DNA of 64,000 nt from Lycorma delicatula (lineage: Eukaryota > Arthropoda > Insecta > Hemiptera > Fulgoridae). The number at the start of each line of letters is the position of its first letter. Positions within the stretch are counted from its first letter, which is position 1. A model generated the notes under the pieces. The model was given only the letters and a program-made list of their open reading frames with translations, was not told where the DNA came from and did no database searches. Positions 15,201-29,592 of this stretch are shown in pieces. The position numbers and the translations under genes were made by a program. The stretch is from the NCBI RefSeq assembly GCF_047948215.1, contig NC_134456.1:13851730-13915729 (forward strand). The letters run 5' to 3'.

Positions 15201-18200
15201 AATGAATTAAAGAACTTATGAGAGTACACAATAGAAATACAACGAAGGACCAACTTATATTTTTATTTTTAGATATCATTGTTTAAAAAATGTTGAATAA
15301 ACATATTTTTTAACAACTTTATACATTGCTATGTAAAAAAAATGGAAAATATTTCTCTCATTACTTTCATTGATTACTTTGATATTTAAATCTCGAGTCT
15401 GATAAAAGACTGAAGAAAGAATCCAGAGTATCTCTTAATAAGTATTCCCAAGAATTATTATGTGATGTAATAAATTCATGCTAGTTTATTTAGTGTTATG
15501 ATTTTCTATTGCTGATAAAAGATATTTATATTTCTTTTTTTTTAGGATGAGCGAGGACGCTTGATGAGACGTACCATTATGCGTTATGTTTGCCTATGCT
15601 TAACTATGGTATTTTCTATGATTAGTCCTCGTGTTAAAAAAAGATTTCCTACTTTAGATCATTTTGTGGAAGCAGGTTTGTTGTATGATTTATAAATGCT
15701 CTCTTGTTTTTATTTATGAAGTGTGTATGTTTTTTTTTTGGATAATACTAAAATATAAATTGCTATCTCTATTAAACTATACAATAAAAATTTTACCTTT
15801 TAAGCTAAAGTTTCAATTAAAAGTGAAATTTATAAGTAAAGTTTTTAAATAAGATTTTCCTTGCTCTCCTGAGATTTGATGACTTGATGAATTAGACACC
15901 TTTACAATTAGTCTAGAAGAACTTATTTCTGTTTACTGGCTTAATATTTGATTACTTAAAGCTATCTTAGTAACATCCAATTGAAAATTTTCTGCTCTTA
16001 GTTTATTATTATTAACAAATTTTTGATTCAGTTGCGTTCGGTTATTGAATTATTTGTAAAATCACTAAATAGGCAATGGTATGTCAGTAGTAGAGTTTAC
16101 TTCTGATAGTAATATAAAATTATAGTAAACTCTATTTTCGTGTAAATGAAGTTTATCTACATACTCGTAGTTATAATAAATTGACAAAACATTTATCTGT
16201 ATTGAAAGAAATGAGACTTAAATTACTACAATATAAAAGTGAGTAATAAAATTGTTTCTTATAGCAGTCTGTGCAGATATGATGTTAGGCTTCTATTACT
16301 TTATCAACTTCTTGGGTGATAGATTGATGTATACCAGGAAGTCTGTTTAGTTAAGTGTAGAAGAATTCAAATTAGAATTTTTTGTTTAAACAGAATGTGT
16401 TTAAAACAAAATTTTTTTTAAACAAAATGCAATTTGCCTTCCAATCCGCTAAATTAATTTACTCCAGAAGCACACCACTAGACGTCATTAAAAATATGAG
16501 TAAAATGAAATGATTAAAATCTACATTTCTTGTCCAGTTTCACCCAAAGAATTAGTCAAAAGAATAAATCTATTTATATAAATTATTTTGTAACGATCTA
16601 GTTAAAAAACTGGAGTTTTTAATTACATTTCTCATTTTAAAAAATGAGTTTTTGAAAAAAAGAATTTTATTTATTTGGTAATAGACCAGTATTTTATAAA
16701 ATAGCTATTTTCTGTATACATTTTTGTAAATTTCTTATTACTGAAAAAAATAAAACTTTTTTACATATTAAAAAAAAAAAATATGAAGTTAATAAATATA
16801 TGGAGTTCATTTTTATTATAAGCAAAGCATAGCAGTTTGGAAATTTGTAGGAAAAAGTTATATAAATGACTAATTTTCTTTGTAATAAAATAAACTGAGA
16901 ACTTTAAATAAAAAAATGTTACATTAAAAACTGCAAATATTATGATTAGATTATAATTATTATTAAAATTTACCTGTTTTAATTTTATTATTTAGGTGTT
17001 GAACAATAAACTGTTACTTAAATATAAAATTATTTACACAACTATATATTTGAAAGTCAAGCAATTATTGTAAAAACGTAGCTAGTCTACAAGTGAGTTG
17101 AACATTAAAAAAATATGAAGATATGATTTAAACACAACTTCAGTGCAAGTGTTCTGGTTTTGTATATTTTTTGTTATTTTAATTATTTAAAGTTTCTAAT
17201 ACACCCCATTATGAGAGATAACATTTTTTAGCCTGATTAAAATTTATCTTTTAAATATATCAATCAATTCATAATTTTAAACCGTAGATCAAAATATCAA
17301 AATCACAGACGGATAAATTAATAAGGTAAATTTTACCGATGTAAAATATTCTCATATTTGATTGAAAACAAATAAAAATTGAAATTAAGACAGAATAGGA
17401 TTATTCAAAAGAAATAATATCATATTAGCTGTTAAGTAAAATGTAATGTAATATTACATTTTCAAAATGTAATCGTTCAAATGTGATCATTAAATCCATA
17501 TTTAAATGTCTTAGCAGAAAGACCTACCCCAATAAAATAACTAAACGCAAGTTAATCGACTCTTTTTGTAATTTCAATGGCAACTGATGTTTTTCAGTTT
17601 TAAATTATATTCTTGTTTTTAACCTGAAATTAGTTTATTTCATTATTTCTCACAAATAAGATGTATTAGTCTTATTTTAGTCAAATAAAATTTAAATTCT
17701 ATAAATTTACTCTATAAAATGATTTAGTCTATAAATGTCTGATACAGTTAATGAGTGCATTCTGTTTTCATTTCAGGTCTTCTTCTTGAAAATGAAAAAG
17801 GTATTGTGGTGGATCTGAATGATAAATTTCCTCGACATTCAAAACATTGGTTACCGATCGTTTGGGCTGCTAGTATTGTAACTAGAGCTAGAAAGGAAGG
17901 GCGTATACGTGATGATTTTGCTGTGAAGACTATTATTGATGAATTGAACAAATTTCGTGGACAGTGTGGACTATTATTAAATTATGACTCGATCAGTGTA
18001 CCTCTTGTGTATACTCAGGTATGTGTCTATTACTTGGTTTCAGTAAGTTAACCTACCTTTTATGTATTATGTATTGTTTTTTTAACATAGCATTAATTAT
18101 GTTTTACTGAAAATCAAACTGTCTTAAATGTTTACCAGTTTTAAATGAACTATCTAGTAAACCGATAAAACAGAGCCCACAATATGATATTCAGAAAATG

Positions 18201-18311
18201 TCAAAAATTTTACATTTTTACACTGTTCAATAGCAGACACTTTGAATTCCAATAGTGTTGTACATTGCACAACCGTGTGTATACATACAGATAATGGTTT
18301 AAAGAAAAATT

Positions 18312-18346
<35 letters not shown>

Positions 18347-21300
18347 AAGTAACATTAATATTAATGATCCACTAAATGCAGTAGTTGAACAGAACAACTA
18401 AAAGCTTTTTTTGACAAATGCATGAGTTATTCATCTCTCAATATCGATTTGCGGTAATTTAAATACTGGCTAGTTGAAAGTGTTTGAATATTAATCTTAT
18501 CTATTGTTCATAAACAAAGTTGAATGCCGATCAAATTTATGTAATATGGTTTAAGATGGATATTTTTGAAATTTGAATCCTGTATAAAATTTCTTGTTTG
18601 TTATATTTGTTCATTAAGTTATGATAGTTTTATTTTAGCAAAGAAATTGTGTTATTTCATGTTCTATGTTGTTAAGTTGAATTACTAATAAGGTAGTGCA
18701 GATCATCATTACTAATAACTGATTTAGTAGGGCTTATGTGTAGATCTCTTAATAATAGGATTTTGAAAAATGTTAACCCTTAGCCTTTATTTTATTTCAG
18801 ATTAATACGCATATGTCTGTAGTTATTTATTTTTTCTGCTGTATTTTTTGTTACGTGAAGTATATAAGAGTGTTTAGTGTGTAATGTATTTTTTGTGGTG
18901 TTCAATATAGGTGGTTACTTTAGCAACATATTCGTTTTTTATAACTAGTGTAATGGGAAGACAATGGCTAGAAGTGTCAGAGGGAAATAGTCACTTAAGA
19001 AATCATAATAACCCTATTGATTTATATTTTCCTGTATTTACAACACTTCAGGTAAATAGTTTTTATTGTTTTGCTTATTCTATGACTAATTTTTTGTTTA
19101 ATTATGAAATATTTTGTATGTTTTCAGTGTAACTTAAAAATCATAACTTAATTTCAACTACTTGTTACTTTCAAACTAGAGAAAATTAATAAACTGAAAA
19201 ATTATTATAAGAAATTAAATTTCATATTTGAAATAAAATTATTTTCTAACTGTTTAAAAATTACTTTAAACAAAGCAGATGAGAAAACATAAATAATAAT
19301 AATTTTACATGATGGATGTTAATAGACAACATAAATCTTTTTAATTACCAGTATTTAAGAGAAGTATAGTCAACTTGAAAGAATTGAGATTTTGGTTGAA
19401 GGTATCAGCCTTGTTTATTGAGGTAATTGATTTAAATTATCTAATTATTCTATTAATTGAGGGATTATGAGAGTAATTTTTTCCAAAGCATTATATTGGG
19501 TGGGCCACAAAAACTTCCCTTCCAGAGTATGGAGTATTGAATAGAACATTAACATCATAAGTTCATGTGCAGGACATTGACATGAAAAATTGGAACAAAA
19601 GAAAGGGGTTCTTACATTACTATATAAGAATCCCCTTCCTGTCAGTCACATGGTTATCCCTCCCCCACCCTTCCCTGCTCCGACCGTCAGTTGTCTGCTG
19701 AGATTGAGAAAGTGAGGTGTGTAATGTTGTGTATGCATTAGTAGTGTACTCAATACCAGAGCAAGTAAATATTGTAGAGTTGTACATAAGAACCGGTTCT
19801 TTGAAGGAAACACAAGAGTTATTCTGTAAAGTGTTTTCTAATCATCCTGTCTCAGCTAATCGCAGTATTCAGCGATTGTTGAAGAATGGTACCAAATGGT
19901 ATCTGTTGTAAATGCACCAAAAAACAGGCACCATCTGTCCTCACTCCTAAACTTTTTGCACGAATTTCTGAAGTGATGCTTTGTAGTCGTCATTGGAAGT
20001 CTATCAGAATACTATCGCAACAGGCCGGGGTGAGTAGACCAACATGCAGACATGTCCTGAAAAATCTGAAGTTGAAACCGTACTGCATCACAGGTGTCCA
20101 ACAATTGAAGGAACCAGACAAGGTAAAATGTATGACTTTTTGTTGCTGGTTGTTGAATATAGTGGGAAATTGCTCATAAACAGGTTGATTGGACCTGTTT
20201 ATGTTTATCATGTCAGATGAGGCGTGGTTTCATTTATCAGGATACATGAATGCCCAAAACAGCAGGTATTGGGTGTCAGAAAATATGCATTTAATACACA
20301 ACGTGTGGTGCTGACATATGGTGTGATGTGCTGGCCATGAACAGTACTGCTTCTTCCAGCAGGATGAGGTGACCTCTTACACATCTGAGAGGTCACTTGC
20401 TCATTTTCATAAACTGTTAACTGCTGAGCGAACAATGAGTAGAGGCTTATGGTCATTATACCTGACTACATATGACATTTATTTATGGAGAATATTGAGA
20501 AGACAAGTGTATCAAAACAATTCACATACAATTGATGAACTGAAGGAGAATATCAGGACGTGCATTATCCCAGCGGAATTGACACAGGTATACCTGCATT
20601 TTTTAAACCATGTACACAGATATTTAGCTGTCAGTGGAGATCACTTTTAACATTCACTCTGAAGATTAGTACAGGTATGTTAGTTCTTAATATCGACCTT
20701 TTGTAGGTTACTGTGGATGTTGGCAGGGCTAATTTTTAATGACTCCTCTTTATAATATTATCTTTTACATGTTTGGTGCAATTTATTTTAGAACTAGACT
20801 AAATCTAGGAACTTGAAACTGCTGATTTTTTAAAGAACATAGTTCACCAACTTCACCATACAACAAAATAGAACAAAATGTGAATATATTTTCTATTTCT
20901 TAAATTTAGATAATGCGCCATTCCAAATATTGTGTAAATATGATATTACTTTTTTAATAGACTAATTTTTTATAGTTAATTTTTAATAGTTAATTCAGTA
21001 GACCTCCCCCATTGTAAAATACAATTAGTTTATGGAGAATCTTTATAAATTCAGCCCTTAACATTTCTAAAGCCGTATTGTTGCAAACTTGACTTGCCTT
21101 CAGTATGACTTTTCTGGACGAAATTAAATTTTCAGTAGTTTAATTGAACATTCAAATTTTATGTTTCATAAAAAAAGTTATGCAGTTTTTCATAGTTTGA
21201 AACCATGCATACTTTTTTCTTCTTTGGCTATTTATATCTGTGTTGGTGTGTGTTCCTTTTTAGTTGGGGAGGGTTCATCTGCTGTCTTTCATAACACATT

Positions 21301-24300
21301 TGTACCTTATGATTTTACTTTGTTTCCGTAAATGTTAAAGATGAAGAAACAATGTTTGAGGTTAAAGGAATTTCAGTACGAAACACAGGTATTGCATAAT
21401 GATCTTCATGAAAAGAAATTTTCAAAAATCACTTGAGAAATGTAATACATTTTGAGATTTTAGTTCAAAATCTCCTAATCTCCTCCTGATAAACAGAAAT
21501 GTGAAGATAATTGTTAAAAATTTCCTTAACTTAATTATATTTGCTTGCAGTTTAAATATTTAATTTATTATATTTTCTTTGCAGTTTTTCTTTTATATGG
21601 GGTGGCTTAAAGTAGCTGAAAGTTTAATTAATCCATTTGGTGAAGATGATGATGACTTTGAAGTTAACTGGATTGTGGATCGTAATGTACAGGTAGGTTC
21701 ATCATACATTATTTTCATATGATATTAATGTATATTAATATCAAGAGCTATAAAAAAATGTAACAAATTCATAAATAGATTTTACTAATAGATGTAGTTC
21801 TCTTATCACTTACAAGCTAGGCCCTACTCTACAAGCTCCAGACATGCGTTGCACATATCCTTTGCTGTTCACGACCCTCTCACACCTCGAGAGTCCTCTA
21901 TATCATCATTGGGGAGCTTAGACCCCCCCACTCTTGCGTGTGGGCAGGCCAAAACACCATACTAGACATAGAGGTTATCTCCCTGGCTCCTACACGTCGC
22001 CTTGCTTCGACCCTAGACTCCTGAATTTTTTTAAGTCTTCCTTGTTTTTTTTTTAACAAATATGTCAGAACACAACCTCAGCACTGGTGAGTCACGCACT
22101 AGGTGTGTCGTGTAACAACACACCTAGTGTGCGATCCACCACCAAGACCATATGTGTAGAACCACATATAGTAAATATATATTCACTAGAGTATACAATA
22201 CACAAAGCACACTACCAATACATTTAAGACATCTCACTACCTGCCCTAACATTATATTATTACTACATAAAGTTTACCATACAACAAAGAATCAGTCATT
22301 ACATCAAACAATATTCACTTAAGCTGGTGGGAATTATCTATCCGAAGTGAGTTAATCCCCAAAAAATGGTACTTAGGCAGTAGATTTCCCAGTTTCTTAT
22401 GGAACTTGCTTTTGGCCTTATCTGAGGACTTTTATTTCTAAGTGTAAGGAGATCAACTATTGGTTGAGAAGTCCCTATCAGTATTTTGCTCATGTAATCT
22501 AAAATTAGGTTTCAAGAAATATCTACCAAAATTACAGATTTTACACATTCTAAATTTTAGTCAAATAATGACAAATTCACCTGGTAATTATCAATAAAGC
22601 TTCAGTTATTTATGTATGTGTAAACAAATAAGAACTATTTAAGATGTTTGGAACTATTTAAGATTTTTGTGTAACTACAAATAACTTTTATGTAACTACA
22701 AGGAAATGAAAGAGGGTATTTTAGCCCTTTTGATGCTGGCATGAGTTACTTTAAGCAACTTAACATCTTCATTAAAATTAAACATCTTCATTAACATGTT
22801 GGTTTTTGTTATTGGCTTGTTTCGTGAAGATGAGGATAACATTAAATGAGAGGTCAACTACGAGTGCTAATTAGACTGGGCTTTCCTACTATTTCTTCAT
22901 ATTATAAGTCACCATTTACCTAAAATTATGCTAACATCTTAATTGTCTGGACGTCTACTTCTTCCATCTTCTTTACAGATATTATAGCTTCCTTGGTTCA
23001 GGTCTTTGAATAGTTCAGTAAAATTGATTACGCAATTATTTAATAAAATTTGAGTCTATCTCAATTGTAATTTTGTTGTTAGAGTTGCTCCTTATTATTG
23101 CAACCAGCCTTTGAAAGTTAGGAATTTTTTATCATCAGTAGTTTACAATGTATTTAAAAAAATAAAAATCACCAAAAAATTAAACTCAATTATTCCATTA
23201 CACAATTGCTCATTGGTTTTTCTCCAAATTAATCCACAGCAATAATTCAAACTGAAGGATTAATTATAAATTTTATTAAATTAAAATGAGAGTAAATTCT
23301 TTAAATTATAGTTAAGGAAAATGAATGCATGTAAGTGGCATAGTTTCTTGCTTTGTAGCATTAGCAGCTAATCAACATTAGGTGTTATGTGAAATAATGT
23401 TTGTTGTGACAGTGCAATGATAATTTAAAGCAAAATTGTAGAAGTATCAACATGTGTATTTCAGTATCATGGAGTAGTGTGAAAAATTTCAGGATGAAGT
23501 GTACCTATGTATTGCTTCTTGACTAGGCATCCAGAATTGAGTAACAGGACTGTGCAGATTTATACTTGTCCAATGCAAGTATAAATAAGTTTATAGACAT
23601 ACTTTCTACAAATCTACTGCATGTGCTAGCTTTTAAGTTGACATTGCACAGTAAATGGGTTTAGCAATTCTTTGTAATTGCTAACCAACCAGCTTGAATT
23701 CTTTGTAAGAGACTGAAGTTTAAATCCTGACAGACTACAGCTGATGACAACTATCGGTATTGATGGTAAACAAGTTCTTTTCATTTCTCCTTCAAAATAC
23801 TAGAGAATTCCTACAATTTATTGTTTTGTGGAATTGCTCATTTTTAGTGATAAAGCAACTTTACATGAGTGTGAGAGTTTGAATTACCACAGTATGAAAA
23901 CGTGGAGAACTGCAAATTCCCACTTCAGTTCATTTTTCTATATCATCTACAGTCACCAGTATTGTTCATTGAAATATTGGAAAACTGGCTATACCATAGC
24001 TTAATGAAGATACATATGATTACATGTTCTAGTAAGATGGCTGTCCATCCCTAACCATGATAATCACAATTAAATGCAATGGTCCGTAGTGAAAACTTGA
24101 CACAAAATCTGTTAGGAACAGTTCATGATGATGTGTGCTGCTCCATTTACCATGTTTAATGGTTTATGGCTATTCATGAGGGTTACTGTTTATTTATTTT
24201 TTTATATATATCTTTGTGCTGATCTCACAAAACTTTGAAACTGTATCACCACTGCTGTAATACTAACTAGTGATATTCCCACTTGTAAATGGGATAAAAT

Positions 24301-27300
24301 AGAATATCAGGTAAATGTCTGCCTGCCTTATCTAGGTTTTTCATATTGAACACATTTATATGAAAAAAATCTTGGAGAATTACTTTCATTTTTAATTTAA
24401 TGCAGTCTAGAATCCGTTTCATAATTTGTGAATAGGAATTATTTCAAATGTTTCAGAGAATTATTTAGAGGGCTGAAACTGTAACCCTGTGCAATTGGAT
24501 TATTCTGTGTCCTTTTTTTATTTAAAAATTTTGGATTTATTTACTTTTGTTTTATTTTGTTGTAGCATTTTAAATATTTTCTTGTTTTTAATTTTATTAG
24601 GTATCATACCTTATTGTAGATGAAATGCATCATGAACACCCTGAACTTATTAGAGATCAGTATTGGGATGAAGTATTCCCTACTGAACTACCTTACACTA
24701 TTGCAGCTGAACCATTCCGTGAAAAACATCCTCAACCATCTACAGCAAACATAGCTGTTACTAATGCAGATGCTGAGTATACTGCTCCTTCATCATTAAA
24801 AATCGATGATATGGCCTTAGGGGTTAGTATATTTTAGAATAATTATTGTAAAATGTTCATTTCATTTTTATACACTGATAATTTATTATATTTATAAATG
24901 CAATTGTATGTTATCACCACATTGTCTTTGTATTGCAAGTAACACAGAGATAAAAAAAAACTTCCTTTTGAAATAGACAAATGATATTATTATTATTATT
25001 ATTATTATTATAAAATAAAATTACATACTTGATCATCTACTGATATTTTACTTTCACTTCACAAGTTAAATATTGGGGTTTTATTTACACTTTTTTGTAC
25101 ATACTTCAAGTTGTGTATATAAAAAAAAATGTGATATAGTTTGTTCACATTGTTTAATAAAAAATTTATACAGATCTAAACAACATTAAAAATTACTATT
25201 TAAAAAACAAGAAAATGTTCAAAAACTGTTTGAAAATATTTTATGTATGGTTTGAAACTAGATGCCCACTTCATTTGTTAAATTGTTCTTTTAAAGTTAT
25301 TATTGTTAATAGGTAACGTGTTATCTATTCATTATAGTCTATATTTTATACAAGTAGATTAATTACTGCCTAATTATTTAATAATTTTAATAAATAGATG
25401 TAAATCCTTACTATATACCCACTGAAACAATATTAAGAATTGTGATCAAATCGTACATTATAATAAAAGATTACAAAAAATAGAAAAGAGATTTTAAAAA
25501 ATCATCTCTACAAAAATGAAGAATCAGATAGATTTCTAATATATATATTTTGTATATATATTATATTAAAGTTGAAGTAATTCTTTTCATCCTTGTTTAT
25601 GGTAGTAGGTTTTTTGAAGATAAGACAGTTAGTGTAAACAATTATACCCTGAATGAATGCTGGTATTTCCAGTCACAGTTAACTGAAACTTATTAGCTTA
25701 TTTGCCCTCTCGTCAAATCACAAAGTAAAATATTTAATATTACTTTATTTACTTTTATTCTTTTATTTATACTGACTTAGTTTGGATATCAAATGAAATA
25801 TTTTTAAAGTTGATCAAAGTATGATAAATTACATTCATAGTGTAGGTGGATAAAATTCACATTCAGTCTTCTAAAATCAGGTAAAAGTTACTTAGCGTGT
25901 AATGGATAATATGTAACAAACCAGTGTATGTAGTGTTATATAAACTAGTTTTTAGTTGTAAGTATTATTTAATGTTTTTTTTTTTCAGTCATAGAAGTAA
26001 ATTCTTATATTAAATAGTAATGAAGTTATCGTACAAGAAGCTATTACCTTATTCTGTATGCCAAACAAAAATTTAAGCTTAATGGCACATTTTTCCAATT
26101 TTAGTGTTCTTTGTAAAACAGTTATCATTTTTTCAGCTAAATTCCAAATAAGAGAATTTTATCTTGGTAATAATATAATTTCCAAGATGTAGGGTCATAT
26201 TTTAAATTTAATTTATGCTTGGCTCTGAAAAAAAAATCACAAAATTAGAATATTTAAATTAAGCAAGTCACAAGAGTGCACTTGGATAGCAGAAAAGGAG
26301 AATAGCAAAGATAGAATGGATAATAAGTGACTTACTGAGAAAAACCAAAAAGTGGTTTTTAAACATTGAGAACAAATAGGTGGCAGTCTTTTACTGTATA
26401 TTATAAATGATTATATTATTTTTCAAAGTATTAAAGCCCATCACGGCTAGGAACCGGGGGGGGGGGGGTGCCGACCGGAAGCGTCACAAGGTGGGTGTCT
26501 TCCCTGGGGTTGGGATGGTCTTCACAGTAATATAATGACTAATGATAGCGTGTCTGATTATAGTTGATTAGCTGTAGATTTTATTCATAACCTGCTATTT
26601 GTGAGTAAATGAAATACAACTTTTCAGAATCCAAATAACAGAAACACCCATACCCTTGTGATAGAAGCCACATTCTTTAGAAAAAAAGAAGATGTGATAT
26701 ATTAAAAAAAAAGCTTGTAGGTTTTTATCTCGGGTAATAAATCATGGATATTGGGATTAATGGACTGCAACAGGGTTATGTAGAGAAGCTAAAATGGAGT
26801 ATTAGAAACTGCTTCTACTAAGTTGTATAAGGATTTGTGTCGTGACTTTTCGGGAAACAATGATTAACTGGGGTTTTTGCGTGCTTGAAAAATGCAAGAT
26901 GAATATGATACATTTCCTAATAAATTACAAATTGAAGTTAATTCAATATTAAGTGTACTTAAGTGTTTCTTGGAAAATCACCAAATAACACGTAACAAGT
27001 AACAAATAACAAGTAATTTATGATTACCTGAAAATGTAAATGTTTATATTTTGAATGATTTAACTTCCAATTTCAATCAAATGATGATGAAAGATAAAGT
27101 ACTAGTCTAGTGACTTAAATAAGACATTATATTACTTCAAAAAAGCCTGGATGCGACAGATATAAAAAACTATTGGCCAGTTACCTTTTTAAAGTATTGT
27201 TTTCCAAAGATTATTCAGCTCTTATCAAGAGGACTTTGAATTTTAGTCAAGAAAGGTTTTGTACTGGTTTTTTAATGGTGGGTCTTCAGCAGGTTGGAAT

Positions 27301-29561
27301 CATTTGATTGATAAATGTAAAGCATATAAATTAAAAATCTATATTAACTTTTTTTTTTATACCAAAAGCTCCAATATCATTCATGTAAGATTCAGAGCAT
27401 TTGTACACTATACTAGATAATGTTGATGTTGATCACACAAACCGATTTATTTGTTCTCTGTGATTGGTTATCTGATTTAATAAATAATGTTAACCAGAAC
27501 TTCTAAACAATCCTTTGATGAGTGGTGAGACTCATTTTCACTTTTCATGTTTTGTCAAAATTTTTTTAGTGATCAATTGAAAAAAATCCTCAAAGAAAAC
27601 ATCTAAAGCATCCCATTGTGTCAAAGTGATGGTATAGTGTGACATTTTATCATTTGGAATTACAAAGCCATAGTTCTTTGAGGACAATAATGAGCGTACA
27701 TTTATGGTGAAAATTCACAATGCTACATTAGCAAGTTAGAAAACTTCCTTCAGCCTGAATTAACTCATCCTGTTAATCAAAATGTGTTATTTCAACAAGA
27801 TGGTGCTATAAGCCACACTTAAGGGCAGTTATAAGGGAATTATATCAAAGGGTGGGAATAACGTGGCCTGCAGGATCACCAGATTTGTCTGTATATGATT
27901 TTTTCCTTTGGATGTGATTGAAATATCATATTTTCAAAATCCACCATCACTAAACTTCCAGGACCTTTAAGATCGGAGAAGATCGGATGTAGGATCAGAG
28001 AAGAGGCGATTCAAATTCATGCAACCACACTGCACAATGTGATGAATAATCTATGTATGAGACTGTTGGAATGTTTAAAACAAAATATAAATATTTATAA
28101 AATGTGTAAATATTTTAATATTGTAATTAGATTAAACTAGCAAATTTATCAAACTTTTATGGACTTTGGTTGTTTATTTTGGCTGTTGATATTGAATTGC
28201 CAAAAGTTAAAAAATATGCCTTCAAGAAAGTACCATTTCTTATTATTCAGAGTTTGCTAAAAGAATGATATTTTCTTCTGAAACAGCTGAAGTGGGTGAT
28301 TCTTGGATAGCTGTTGAGTGCTACGCCCAGACTCAAGCTGCATAAATTTGCAACACGAATTGTAGTTAAATTCTGATAAGTTCATACTGATGTCATTATA
28401 GAACTACCATGGTCATATTTGTCTACAGCAGGAGCATATCAGAGCCTCTACATCAAGAATGAGGAAATGTTGGGGGAAAAAGCGCTTTTCAGGCTTTAAA
28501 TTGTTATTGTCAGTATAATTATCACAACCTTGAGGATAACAAAAACAGCAGCGTCCAGGTTAATTGGGAATGACTAGCTTATGATAAAACATATTTTAAA
28601 TATTACAAATTTAATTATAAATTAGAATCATATTGTATTATTCTAATTTATAATTAATTTTTAAGTTAATTACCATTTAAGTTTTTAAGGTATTAATGCA
28701 TCTGTATAAAGGTACAATGTCGTAGGTATGATATAATGAGGGTCTCTTGTCAGAATTCGAAATGTGAAATGGGGTCAAACAAGGTTGTTTGCCATCTCCT
28801 TTGCTTTTTGCTCTATTTATTTATGATAATTGGTTTATGGAGATAAACCAATTATTGGTTTAGATATTTCTGCATTCAAATGATATTGTCCTTTTAGCAT
28901 CTAGTACAGAAACTCCGCAATATATGATGATAATTTCTTCATTGATTTTTCTGTAATATTTCATTTTTTGCTGTAACAAGCTTACATCCAATTACAGTAA
29001 CTTTTTTATATAAGGATGAAATGATGAAAGATATCAAGCTTTGCCAGAAATTTAACTCAGGACTTCATGTCTGATATTATTCAATTTTTGGTGTACTTGT
29101 GAACATTTTTGCAATATTTTGTGTTTAATGTGATATTATATTACAAAATAGATTAATCTATATTTTTATAAAATGTGATGATATAAAAAGTTAAAAATGT
29201 CTTATTCTTTTTTAATTTGAATGCTCTTTAAAATTATTGCTGTAAAATTATAATTTCATTAATAAACTAAACAGTTTTCTAATTTTAAATTTAGTTAGTT
29301 TCTACTTTTATTTTAAAACATGTAGTGAAAACCGTCATCTTACACTAATGTAATAGTCAACTCATTTTATGTTACTGTATACTTCTCAATCTGTATAGCA
29401 TCTAAAAGATGATAAGTGTGTTTTTCTATAACATCTCTTCAATCATAATTTTCATAATTTTTTTCTCTACATAATATTTCATAAATATATTTTATATAAA
29501 CAATATATTTTGCATTTATTCATACTTGAAACATTTTTCATGTCATGTTTCAGGAATTTTG

Positions 29562-29592
<31 letters not shown>

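Larger units (their letters stand above)
1562..15545 (+). other. Bestrophin intron of about 14 kb
   Basis: Donor gtaata, acceptor T-rich tract plus ag. It carries LINE fossils (3.1-4.6 and 6.9-8.8 kb), SINE-like copies (4.7, 11.2, 11.35, 12.9 kb), microsatellites (6.19 and 10.69 kb) and a MITE-like foldback (14.76-15.07 kb). In 1562-3100, 4800-6190, 8800-10690, 13040-14760 and 15072-15545 I see only AT-rich DNA. Confidence 0.85.
21693..24600 (+). other. Bestrophin intron (2.9 kb)
   Basis: Donor gtaggt, acceptor attag. It holds a GC-richer unknown segment (21.80-22.14 kb), a possible weak SINE copy (about 23.65-23.77 kb, B-box-like AGTTTAAATCC) and a transposase fossil (23.82-24.10 kb). The rest is AT-rich. 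Confidence 0.85.

Noticed and set aside
17748..17951. Minus-strand open frame of 67 codons
   Set aside because: It is antisense to a conserved bestrophin exon and ends at its borders by chance.
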